64,000 nucleotides of DNA from CAYRVX01 sp964427875 (lineage in GTDB: Bacteria; Planctomycetota; Phycisphaerae; SM23-33). Position 1 is the first letter of the stretch. Every line of letters starts with the position of its first letter. This document shows, piece after piece, positions 12,452-21,753 of the stretch. The translations under genes and the position numbers were made by a program. The stretch covers positions 13,882-77,881 of the forward strand of contig CAYRVX010000018.1 in the NCBI GenBank assembly GCA_964427875.1, written 5' to 3'. The notes below the pieces were generated by a model. It searched no databases and was not told where the DNA came from. It saw nothing but the letters and a program-made list of their open reading frames with translations.

Positions 12452-15400
12452 ATGGCCGGGCGAGGAGCGTTGCCTTCGGCAGAGGAATTCGCCGACGGTG
12501 CGGAGGCCGGAATGACCCGGGAGCTGGATGATCGAGGCCATGGGCGGCCGATTCTCGAATGCCTCGAACCGCGCGTGCTGCTCGACGGGATTGCCGAACA
12601 GGAGGCGATTGAGGCCCTCGGCACTTCAGCGGTGCTTCTGGCCGCGCAACAGACCGAGACGATTGATCCCCGCCAGTTGGGCCCGTCCAGCCGCCGGACC
12701 GGCCTGATCATCTCGGAGATCATGTACCACCCGCCGGACCCCCACGGGGAAGACCTCGAGTTCATCGAGATCACCAACACCGAGCCCGTGCCCGACGACC
12801 TCAGCCGGTACCGGCTGTCGGGTGAGATCGGCTTCGTGTTCCCGGAGGGGACGATCATCGGCGGGCTGGACCGCCTGGTCGTGGCGGCGGACCCCTCGGC
12901 CGTCGAGGCGTTCTACGGCATCACGGGCGTGTTGGGGCCCTTCGAAGACCGTCTTGGCAACGGCGGCGGCACGGTCCGCCTGCGGAACCAGGTGGACGCG
13001 ATTCTCTGGGAGACGGAGTACTCGGACGTCTACCCCTGGCCGGCGGCGGCGGACGGGGCGGGCCATTCGCTGGTGCTGGCGCGCCCGGACTACGGCGAGG
13101 ACAGCGTCGAGGCGTGGGGCACCAGCGGGTACATGTACGGCAGCACGGGCGCCGCCGACCCGACGGTCGGCGACCTCCTGTCGAACGTGGTCCTCAACGA
13201 GATCCTCGCCCACACGGACCTGCCGCAGATCGACTTCATCGAGCTGTACAACTACGGCACGCAGTCGGTGGACATTTCCGGCTGCGAGATCAGCGACAAC
13301 CCCGATCCGAGCATTCCGGGCTTCATCATCCCGCCGAGCACGACCCTCGGCCCGGGCGGCTTCATCTCGTTCGATCAGACCCAGTTGGGCTTCTCGCTGA
13401 GCATGCACGCCGACGACGTCTACCTGCGCAACCCCGCGGGGGACCGGGTGCTGGACGCGCTGGCCTTCGGTGCGCAGGCCAACGGCGTGTCCCTCGGGCG
13501 GTATCCCGACGGCGGGCCCGAGGTCCGCGTGCTGTCGGCCCTGAGCCCCGGGGCGCCCAACGACGAGCCGGCGAACGAGGACATCGTCATCAACGAGATC
13601 ATGTACCACCCGATCTCCGGGGACAGCGCCGACGAGTACGTCGAGCTGTACAACCGGGGCGGATCGGGCGTGTACGTCGACGACTGGTGCTTCACGCAGG
13701 GCATCGGGTACACGTTCGGCGAGAACACGCTGATCCCCGCAGGGGGGTACCTGGTGGTGGCGAAGGACCCCGCGCGCCTGATCGCCACCCACCCGGGCGT
13801 GCTGAACGCCACGAACACCGTCGGCGGGTTCAGCGGGAACCTCTCCGACCGCGGCGAGCGGATCGTGCTGGCCAGGCCCGACGACCCGCTGCTGCCCGAT
13901 CAGGACTTTGTCGTCGTGGACGAGGTGTGGTATCGCGACGGCGAGAGCTGGGGCGAATGGGCCGACGGCGGCGGCAGCAGCCTCGAGCTCATCGACCCCC
14001 ACAGCGACAACATGCGGGCGATGAACTGGACGGACAGCGACGAGACCGCCAAGGCGCCCTGGACTCTGGTGGAGCATACCGGGGTCCTCGATCACGGCCG
14101 AAACGCCGCCAACGAGATCCACATCCTCCTGGAGGGCAGGGGCGAGGCCCTGCTGGACAACGTGGAGGTGTTCAAGGTCGGCGAGGGCAACCGGGTAGCC
14201 AACGCGACGTTCGAGTCCGGCAGCGGCGGCTGGGTCATTCAAGGAACGCACATCGATTCCCATCTGGAGACGTCCGAGGGCTATCTGAGCGGCCAGAGCC
14301 TGCATCTCGTCGCGTCGAGGAGGGGCGACAACAGCGTCAACCGCGTCGAGACCGACCTGACGTCCGACCTGGCCAGCGGCAACACGGCCACCATCCGCGG
14401 GCGGGTGCGTTGGCTTCGCGGGTGTCCGCTCATCCTGTTGCGGCTGCACGGCAACTGGCTTGAGGCGCCGGGGGAGATGATCGTCCCGGCCAACCTCGGC
14501 ACGCCGGGCGAGCAGAACAGCAGCCACGCCGCGAACGCCGGGCCGGCCATCGAGGACGTGGCGCACGGCCCCGTGCTGCCGGCTCCGTACGAGGACGTGG
14601 TGGTCACGGCCCGCGTGGCCGATGTCGACGGGCTCTCATCGGTTTTGCTGAAGTGGCGCAACGACACGGCTGCGCCTTCGAACGTCCACTCGCTGGTGAT
14701 GACCGACAACGGCATGGGCGCCGACGCGATTGCCGGCGACGGCATCTACAGCGCCGCGATCCCGGGCCAGGGGGACCACGATCTCGTGGCCTTCTACGTC
14801 GAGGGCACCGACCTCCAGTCGGTGACGACCCGCTTTCCGTGGACTGCACCCGGCGAGGAATGCCACGTGATGTTCGGGCAGACGGATCGGTCCGGGGCGT
14901 TCGGGACGTACCGCTTCTGGATGACCGAGGCCGCCCGGGCCGAGTGGTCCAGCCGCCAGAAGCTCAGCGACCACCCGATCCACGGGACGTTCGTCTATGG
15001 CGACTTCCGCGTTGTCTACAACGCCGGGGCTCGCTACCGGGGCAGCCCGTGGATCCGCTCGGCCGGCAACCCGGAGACCAAGGACACGAGCTTCGTCTTC
15101 TACACGAACAAGGACGACCGCCTGCTCGGCGTTACCTCGTACAACCTCGACCGCCTCGAGGGCGACGACACGAAGCAGCGAGAGCGCATGAGCAACTGGC
15201 TGGCGGACCAGGTCGACACGCCCTTCTTCTACCAGCGGTACGTGCACCTGTACGTCAACGAGTACCACAAGGGGACGATCTACGGCGACTCCCAGCAGCC
15301 CAACGACGACATGGTCGAGTACTGGTGGCCGGACGGCCAGGGGGGCGAGCTGTTCAAGATCGACGACTGGTTCGAGTTCAACGACAACAGCCAGGTCAGC

Positions 15401-18400
15401 AAGGAATTCAATGAGAACGGGCAGCTCAGGCTGTACTTGACCACCGGCGGCGAGTTGAAGAAGGCCCGCTACCGCTGGAGCTGGCGCAAGGAGTCGGTCC
15501 ACGGCCTGGACGACGACTACACCAGCTTCTTCGAGATGGTCGAGGCGATGAACCTCGACTACACCTCGCCGGAGTACGCCACGCTCGTCCCGGCGCTGGT
15601 GGACTACGAGGAATGGATGCACGTGTTCGCCGTCGAGCACATCATCCGCAACTGGGACAGCTACGGGTACAACCGCGGCAAGAACATGTCCACCTACAAG
15701 CCGCTGGACGGCAAGTGGCAGATGATCATGTGGGACCTCGACCACAGCCACCTCACCGGCAGCCCGACCGACAACAACCTCTTCTCCATCAACTGCCCGA
15801 CGGCCAGGAGCAAGTTCTTCAAGTATCCGGCGTTCCTGCGCGCCTACTGGCGTGCGATCAGCGAGGTCGCCAACGGGCCGATGCGGGCGGAGGTGTGCGA
15901 CCCGATCATGGACGCCAACTACGCGGCGTTCCAGGCGAACGGCATCTCCGTGACGAACCCGAACTCGGCGCTCAAGCAGTGGATCGCCGACCGGCGGGCG
16001 TGGCTGCTCGGGAAGCTGGCCGGCGTCGCCGCCGACTTCGAGATCACCACCAACGGCGGCAACGACCTGAGCACCGACCAGCAGGTATTCACCCTCTCGG
16101 GCACGGCGCCGGTCGAGGCGAAGGCCATACACATCAACGGCAACCCGGCCGCGGTCACCTGGACGTCGGTCACCGAATGGACCGTCGAGCTCGGACTCAA
16201 CCCGGGCGACAACGTGCTGACGGTGGAAGGGCTCGACAGTTGGGGCAACGTCGTCGGCTCCGACACGATCACGGTCACCTACACCGACCCCGGCGTCTCG
16301 CCCATCGGCAAGCTCGTGATCAACGAGATCATGTACCACCCCGCCGTCTCGGACGCGGAGTACATCGAGATCCACAACCTCTCCGGCACCGATGCGTTCG
16401 ACCTCTCGGGCTGGCGCCTCGACGGCGTGGACTTCACCTTCGGCTCCGGCTCGATCATACGCGCCGGCGAGCATGCCGTGGTGGCTGAGAACATCACCGC
16501 CTTCGCGCCGATCTACGGCGTCACCGCAGCCTCGAGGATCATCGGCGAATACGGCCCGGGCGGCGGCCTTGCCAACGGCGGCGAGACGCTGAGGCTTCTC
16601 ATGCCCGCCGGAGCCGGCCTGTGGACGACGGTCGACGAGGTCACCTACGACGACGGCCTCCCCTGGCCGGTCAATGCCGACGGGACCGGCCCGTCCCTTC
16701 AGCTCATCGACCTGTCGCAGGACAACGACCGGATCGGGAACTGGGCCGTGGATCCCGCGACGCCGTACACGCCGGGCGAGGCCAACTCCGTGGCCCAGGC
16801 GCTGCCGGCGATCCCCGACATTCGAATCAACGAGGTCCAGGGCGACAACGTCACCACGCTGGCTGACAACATGGGCGACTACGACCCTTGGGTCGAGCTC
16901 TACAGCGCCGGCTCGACCAACCTCGACGACTGCTACCTGACCGACGACTACACGAACCTGACGAAATGGGCCTTCCCCGCGGGGTTCCCGCTGGCGACCG
17001 GCAACTACGCGCTGGCGTGGCTGGACGGGGAACCGTCCGAGCAGACGGCGAGCGACCTGCACACGAGCTTCGCGATCGACGCCCTGCCCGGCTCGCTGGC
17101 GCTCGTGTGGGAGTACGGCGGGATGCCCATCGTCGTGGACTACGTCGATTACGCGTACGCCCCGGCCGACGAGTCGTCGGGGCGCTGGCCCGACGGCGAT
17201 GGCGACCTGTACCGGATGGACGGCCCGACCGGCGGAGAGGCCAACAGCGGCCCGTACGTCGGGGGCGTCGTGATCAGCGAGATACACTACAACCCCGACG
17301 ACTCGAACGACTTCGAGTTCATCGAGCTGTACAACCGCAGCGGCGCGCCGGTGAACCTGTGGGAGACGCACAGCTCCCAGGACTACGGCTGGGCGCTCGA
17401 GGGCTTCGAGCTCGCGGCCGGCACGGTCCTGGCCGCCGCCGAGGCGCTGGTGGTCGTGCCGTTCGACCCCGTGCTCGAGCCGGACGAGCTGGCGGCGTTC
17501 GAGGCCCGCTACGGGCTTGGCGGTTCGGGCGTGCAGATCGTCGGCGGGTATGGGGCGAACCTGGACAACAACGGCGAGACGCTTCGGCTCCAGCAGCCGG
17601 ACCCTCCGCACCCGAGCGATCCGCTCACCGCGCTGTATGCGGACATCGACGTGGTCGAGTACGACGACGACTCGCCCTGGCCCGGCGAGGCCGATGGGAA
17701 CGGCGCTTCACTGAATCGCGTTTCCTCGGGCGTGTGGGGCAGCGACCCGGCCAGTTGGCAGGCCCTGTCGCCGACGCCGGGGGAGTTCGGCGTCCTCGCG
17801 GACATCGTGGACGTCAGCCCCGATCCCCGCAGCACGAGCGTTTCGGATATCACCATCCTCTTCAACGAGGCGGTCTCGGGCTTCGACGTCGGCGACCTGA
17901 GCCTCACGCGCAACGGCGGGGCCAATCTCCTGACCACCCAGGCGCTGACCACAAGCGACAACATCGAGTGGACCCTCGGCGGCCTGTCGAGCCTGACGGC
18001 CGCGGATGGAACGTACGTGCTGACGCTCTGGGAGGCCGGGTCCGGCATCGTCGACGGCGTGGGCAATCCGCTCTACCGCGACGCCGAGGACACATGGCTG
18101 AAGGACACCGTCCCGCCGACGGCCGATGTCATCGACGTCAGCCCCGACCCGCACCTGACGGCCGTGGAGCAGATCGACGTCGTCTTCAGCGAGCCGGTGA
18201 GCGGCCTGGACGTCGGCGACCTGAGCCTCACGCGCGACGGAGGCGGTGACCTTCTGACAGGGGCCGAGGGCCTGGCCACGGCGGACGGAATCACCTGGGC
18301 GCTGACGGGCCTGACCGCCCTGACGGACCTGATCGGCACGTACACGATGGTCCTGACCCTCACGGCGGCCGGCTCGGGGATCGTGGACGTCGCGGGCAAT

Positions 18401-21043
18401 CCGCTGGCCGGTGACGCGTCGGACACGTGGGTGTCGGACATACCCGACACGGAGCCGCCGACGGTGCAGATCACCGCGGTCAGCCCCGACCCGCGCAACG
18501 TGCCCGTCAACGAGATCGAGATCGTCTTCAGCGAGCCCGTGCTCCACGTCGACGTGGGCGACCTGACGCTCACCCGCAGCGGCGGGGGCAACCTTCTGAC
18601 CACCCAGCCGGTGACGAGCGCCGACAACATCACGTGGACGCTGGGGGGATTGGCCCCGCTGACGAGTGCCGGGGGCGACTACGTGCTGACGTTGACGGCG
18701 GGGCAGTCCGGTATCGCGGATGACGCGGGCAACCCGCTGGCCGGTGATGCGTCCGATTCGTGGGTTACCGACACCCAGACCCCGGGGGCCGACATCACCG
18801 ACGTGGATCCCGACCCGCGCGTGACGGCCGTCGGGGAGATCGACATCGTCTTCGACGAGCCCGTCACCGGCCTGGACGCGGGCGACCTGAGCCTGACCCG
18901 CGACGGCGGGGCGGATCTGCTGACCGGCAGCGAGCCGCTGAGCACCACGGACAACATCACGTGGACGCTGGGCGGCCTGACCGCGCTGACCGGCACGGGG
19001 GGAAGCGGGAACTTCGTCGCCTTCAACGACCACGTGCCGGGCCCCGACACGCACGTGAACACAACAACCTACTCGGCCAACGCCGCGGACACCGGACTGC
19101 TGAAGGACATCGACACCGGGGTGGACACTGCCGTGACGTTGACGATGACGGCCGCCGGCATCCATTACGCCGGTTTGCAGGACGCCCCCGCCGTCGGCAC
19201 CGACGCGTATGAGATCTTCGACGGCTTCGTGGATCTCGACGGCGCCAACGGCGCCAGCATCGAGATCAACGTCGGGGACCACTACACCTACACCTTCTCC
19301 GACCTGGACGCCGGCGCCGTGGTGACCTACAGCTTCTACGGCACGGCCATCCGGGGCAACAGCGACTACACCAAGCGCTGGACACTCGTGACGCTCGTCG
19401 GCGCCGAGGGCACCGCGGACCACAGCATCGGCGACGGCGTGGTCACCAGCGCCTTCAACCCCGCGCTGGCGGCCAACGAGGTGGCCCTCTGGACCGGCGA
19501 CAACAGCCGGGCCGACCAGGGCCTCGTCATCGGCTGGACCGCGATCGACCCCGGGCCGGACGGCACCTTCCAGGTCGTCTCGACGCAGTACACCGGCCCG
19601 GTCCCCATCAGCGTGGACTCCGGGGGCGTCGCCGACGGGCGCAAGGGCTACGGCATCTCCGGCATCCGGCTCGAGGAGCTGGGCGCCACCGGGCTGCCGG
19701 GCTCTTACGAGGTGACGCTGACGGCCGGGAGGTCGGGAATCCAGGATGCAGCCGGCAACCCGCTGGCCGCCGACACGTCCGATGCGTGGGTCATCGCCGC
19801 CGAGGAGCCCACCGCCGACATCATCGACGTGACCCCCGACCCGCGCGACGTGGCCGTGGACGAGATCGTCATCGCCTTCAGCGAGCCCGTCAGCGCGTTC
19901 GACATCGCCGACCTTGGCCTGACGCGGGACGGCGGGGCCAATCTGCTCACCACCCAGCCGCTGGAAACGCTGGACAGCATCACGTGGACGCTGGGCGGCC
20001 TGGGCGGCCTGACCGCCGCCGGAGGCACGTACACGCTGACTCTGACGGCCGTGGGCTCCGGCATCCAGGACGCCTCGGGCAACCCGCTGGCCGGGGATGC
20101 GTCGGACACCTGGACGGCGGACATGCAGCCGCCGACGGCAGACGCGTGGTTCAGCGCAGCCGACCACGGCGACGTCGGCGAAGTGCTGCTGGAGATCCCC
20201 GACGACGGCCTGTTCAGCGAGGCGAGGATGTCCGGCGTCGGGCGCCTGGTCATCGAGTTCTCCGAGCCGATCGACCCGGCGAGCTTCCCGCCGGCGTCGG
20301 TCCTGATGGCCGGCAACGACGTCAACGGCCAGCCGGTGGACCTCTCGTCCGTCGAGGCGAGCACGTCCACGCGCGACGGAGACACGGTGGGAGTGATCGA
20401 CTTCGCCCCGGCCCTGCCCGACGTCGTCAGGTACCTGGTGCGGATCGACGGGGTGACGGACGCCAACGGCACGCCGCTGTCCGGCGACGACGACCGGATC
20501 TTCACCGCGCTGGCGGGCGACGCCAGCGGCGACCGCCGCGTGAACGCGATCGACCTGTCATACATCTGGCCGCGCAGGACGACGCAGATCGACGGCGCCA
20601 CGGTATCGCAGACGCGATCGGACGTGACCGGTGACGGTCGAGTGAATGCGATCGACCTGTCAGCCGCCTGGCCGATGCGCGGCGCGAACATGCAGGACGT
20701 CCCCGACCCGCTGCCGCCCCCGGCCTCCGCTGGCGCCGGCCTGTCGCAGGGCGCGCTGGATGCCGCGGCTGCGCTGTGGACGGGTCGGGAGGAAGGCGTG
20801 ACCACGGCCCCGGCCGATCCAGCCACGCAGCCGACGGACACCGCCCTGTCGTCGCCCGCGCCGCCGACAGCCGACGGTCTCCTCTCGGGCGTTTCCGGCT
20901 CGCCGGAGCCGGCAGACGTCCTGGCCGCCCCGTCCGAGGGCGAAGCGGAAGACATCACCGCCGCATCCCCCTCAGCGGATCTGGACCCGGACCTGTTGGA
21001 CCTTCTCGGCGTCGTCGCCCTCACGACGCCCCTGGGCGACTGA
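12452..21043 (+). CDS. Giant secreted CotH-kinase-like / lamin-tail / Ig-repeat protein with LEPR motif and dockerin-like end
   Basis: The product has 2863 residues. The N-terminus carries LEPRVLLDG (38-46), the LEPR-x-LL motif common on very large planctomycete surface proteins. It has at least five lamin-tail-type domains recognised by (I/V)NEIMYHP or ISEIHYNP followed by EYVELYN-like strands (starting near 12705, 13190, 13580, 16315, 17265; a looser one near 16820). Between the third and fourth is a CotH-type spore-coat kinase-like domain (about 14880-16000): RFWMTEAARAEWSS, GSPWIRSAGNPETKD, RNWDSYGYNRGKNMS, MIMWDLDHSHL. From 17810 to 20130 are five Ig-like repeats of about 100 residues each (DVSPDPR..., FSEPV, LSLTRDGGADLL, W.LGGL, AGSGI.D..GNPL.GDASDTW), one with a large insertion (about 19000-19690). 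At 20515-20690 are two dockerin-like calcium loops (GDASGDRRVNAIDLS, DVTGDGRVNAIDLS), then a Pro/Ala-rich tail. Probably an adhesin or matrix protein. Confidence 0.9.
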   Translation: MAGRGALPSAEEFADGAEAGMTRELDDRGHGRPILECLEPRVLLDGIAEQEAIEALGTSAVLLAAQQTETIDPRQLGPSSRRTGLIISEIMYHPPDPHGEDLEFIEITNTEPVPDDLSRYRLSGEIGFVFPEGTIIGGLDRLVVAADPSAVEAFYGITGVLGPFEDRLGNGGGTVRLRNQVDAILWETEYSDVYPWPAAADGAGHSLVLARPDYGEDSVEAWGTSGYMYGSTGAADPTVGDLLSNVVLNEILAHTDLPQIDFIELYNYGTQSVDISGCEISDNPDPSIPGFIIPPSTTLGPGGFISFDQTQLGFSLSMHADDVYLRNPAGDRVLDALAFGAQANGVSLGRYPDGGPEVRVLSALSPGAPNDEPANEDIVINEIMYHPISGDSADEYVELYNRGGSGVYVDDWCFTQGIGYTFGENTLIPAGGYLVVAKDPARLIATHPGVLNATNTVGGFSGNLSDRGERIVLARPDDPLLPDQDFVVVDEVWYRDGESWGEWADGGGSSLELIDPHSDNMRAMNWTDSDETAKAPWTLVEHTGVLDHGRNAANEIHILLEGRGEALLDNVEVFKVGEGNRVANATFESGSGGWVIQGTHIDSHLETSEGYLSGQSLHLVASRRGDNSVNRVETDLTSDLASGNTATIRGRVRWLRGCPLILLRLHGNWLEAPGEMIVPANLGTPGEQNSSHAANAGPAIEDVAHGPVLPAPYEDVVVTARVADVDGLSSVLLKWRNDTAAPSNVHSLVMTDNGMGADAIAGDGIYSAAIPGQGDHDLVAFYVEGTDLQSVTTRFPWTAPGEECHVMFGQTDRSGAFGTYRFWMTEAARAEWSSRQKLSDHPIHGTFVYGDFRVVYNAGARYRGSPWIRSAGNPETKDTSFVFYTNKDDRLLGVTSYNLDRLEGDDTKQRERMSNWLADQVDTPFFYQRYVHLYVNEYHKGTIYGDSQQPNDDMVEYWWPDGQGGELFKIDDWFEFNDNSQVSKEFNENGQLRLYLTTGGELKKARYRWSWRKESVHGLDDDYTSFFEMVEAMNLDYTSPEYATLVPALVDYEEWMHVFAVEHIIRNWDSYGYNRGKNMSTYKPLDGKWQMIMWDLDHSHLTGSPTDNNLFSINCPTARSKFFKYPAFLRAYWRAISEVANGPMRAEVCDPIMDANYAAFQANGISVTNPNSALKQWIADRRAWLLGKLAGVAADFEITTNGGNDLSTDQQVFTLSGTAPVEAKAIHINGNPAAVTWTSVTEWTVELGLNPGDNVLTVEGLDSWGNVVGSDTITVTYTDPGVSPIGKLVINEIMYHPAVSDAEYIEIHNLSGTDAFDLSGWRLDGVDFTFGSGSIIRAGEHAVVAENITAFAPIYGVTAASRIIGEYGPGGGLANGGETLRLLMPAGAGLWTTVDEVTYDDGLPWPVNADGTGPSLQLIDLSQDNDRIGNWAVDPATPYTPGEANSVAQALPAIPDIRINEVQGDNVTTLADNMGDYDPWVELYSAGSTNLDDCYLTDDYTNLTKWAFPAGFPLATGNYALAWLDGEPSEQTASDLHTSFAIDALPGSLALVWEYGGMPIVVDYVDYAYAPADESSGRWPDGDGDLYRMDGPTGGEANSGPYVGGVVISEIHYNPDDSNDFEFIELYNRSGAPVNLWETHSSQDYGWALEGFELAAGTVLAAAEALVVVPFDPVLEPDELAAFEARYGLGGSGVQIVGGYGANLDNNGETLRLQQPDPPHPSDPLTALYADIDVVEYDDDSPWPGEADGNGASLNRVSSGVWGSDPASWQALSPTPGEFGVLADIVDVSPDPRSTSVSDITILFNEAVSGFDVGDLSLTRNGGANLLTTQALTTSDNIEWTLGGLSSLTAADGTYVLTLWEAGSGIVDGVGNPLYRDAEDTWLKDTVPPTADVIDVSPDPHLTAVEQIDVVFSEPVSGLDVGDLSLTRDGGGDLLTGAEGLATADGITWALTGLTALTDLIGTYTMVLTLTAAGSGIVDVAGNPLAGDASDTWVSDIPDTEPPTVQITAVSPDPRNVPVNEIEIVFSEPVLHVDVGDLTLTRSGGGNLLTTQPVTSADNITWTLGGLAPLTSAGGDYVLTLTAGQSGIADDAGNPLAGDASDSWVTDTQTPGADITDVDPDPRVTAVGEIDIVFDEPVTGLDAGDLSLTRDGGADLLTGSEPLSTTDNITWTLGGLTALTGTGGSGNFVAFNDHVPGPDTHVNTTTYSANAADTGLLKDIDTGVDTAVTLTMTAAGIHYAGLQDAPAVGTDAYEIFDGFVDLDGANGASIEINVGDHYTYTFSDLDAGAVVTYSFYGTAIRGNSDYTKRWTLVTLVGAEGTADHSIGDGVVTSAFNPALAANEVALWTGDNSRADQGLVIGWTAIDPGPDGTFQVVSTQYTGPVPISVDSGGVADGRKGYGISGIRLEELGATGLPGSYEVTLTAGRSGIQDAAGNPLAADTSDAWVIAAEEPTADIIDVTPDPRDVAVDEIVIAFSEPVSAFDIADLGLTRDGGANLLTTQPLETLDSITWTLGGLGGLTAAGGTYTLTLTAVGSGIQDASGNPLAGDASDTWTADMQPPTADAWFSAADHGDVGEVLLEIPDDGLFSEARMSGVGRLVIEFSEPIDPASFPPASVLMAGNDVNGQPVDLSSVEASTSTRDGDTVGVIDFAPALPDVVRYLVRIDGVTDANGTPLSGDDDRIFTALAGDASGDRRVNAIDLSYIWPRRTTQIDGATVSQTRSDVTGDGRVNAIDLSAAWPMRGANMQDVPDPLPPPASAGAGLSQGALDAAAALWTGREEGVTTAPADPATQPTDTALSSPAPPTADGLLSGVSGSPEPADVLAAPSEGEAEDITAASPSADLDPDLLDLLGVVALTTPLGD

Positions 21044-21101
21044 CCCTTCCGACACCGGCCGACATCACAGCTCGCCCCGTCGCTGATGGCGAGTACCCCA
21101 A

Positions 21102-21175
21102 TACGCCCGGCGGGACTCGAACCCACGACCTGCGGTTTAGGAAACCGCCGCTCTGTCCTGCTGAGCTACGGGCGC
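21102..21175 (-). tRNA. tRNA-Arg (anticodon CCT)
   Basis: On the minus strand a full cloverleaf can be drawn. The acceptor GCGCCCG pairs with CGGGCGT and an A discriminator follows, the D-arm contains GCTCAGCAGGACAGAGC, the anticodon stem GCGGT/ACCGC has loop TTCCTAA giving CCT, and the T-arm is GTGGG-TTCGAGT-CCCGC. CCA is not encoded. A decayed integrase lies about 100 bases away, so this tRNA was probably the attachment site of an integrated element. Confidence 0.93.
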
Positions 21176-21753
21176 AACTGTCTTATTGCAGAGCATCTAA
21201 CCTCGTTGTTCCGAGGGCGTTGCTCTCTTGACGACAACCCTTACGACAACCGCATCCATCAACTCTATCGGCAGATGCGCTGACGGTCAAGGACGTCTGC
21301 AACGAGTACCTGACTCACCAGTTCCGCAAGGTCCAGGCTGGTGAGATGGGTCCCCGCTGGCTGGAGGACTGTCGCCGTGTCGCCGAGTGCTTCGCAGCCT
21401 TCATGGGCAAGAGCCGGCTCGTCGCGGATCTCCGGCCGGACGACTTCCAGCGGCTCAGACGGAAGCCGCATCGGGAGGGCCTCAAGGCCGGAGGGAGACC
21501 GCTGCAAGGCCGTGTCCGCTGCCGAGTACGTCCGACCCCCAGCCTGAGCCGTTTTCCGCCGACTGCGCCACTGGCGCCTGACTTGTCCGTCGGGCAGCAA
21601 GCTGCCGTCGCTCGAACCCGATGCGTGATTCCGGCCACATTCAGACGTTGGCTGGACGAACTTCCCCACCGGCGATATGATGCTTGAAGAGGATCTTCGG
21701 CCATGTGTTGAGCGGGCGAAGGCGTCCTTTGTCTTGCGTCGGATCGACTCGAT
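21176..21753. other. Non-coding stretch with the integrase remnant
   Basis: This 578-base interval separates the tRNA from the radical SAM gene. Apart from the integrase remnant I see no intact gene. No clear terminal repeat matching the tRNA 3' end was found within the window. Confidence 0.5.
21232..21500 (+). pseudogene. Remnant of a tyrosine-recombinase integrase (core-binding part)
   Basis: The reading frame is open from 21232 but has no early start. From 21280 it translates to integrase-like sequence: LTVKDVCNEYLTHQFRKVQ, then GEMGPRWLEDCRRVAECFAA and GKSRLVADLRPDDFQRLR, as seen in planctomycete integrases (N-terminal SAM-like/core-binding region). After about 21450 the similarity stops and no catalytic domain with its Arg/His/Tyr residues is found. 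The first in-frame ATG is at 21346, inside the domain. It is truncated at both ends, so non-functional. It sits about 100 bases from tRNA-Arg. Confidence 0.65.
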
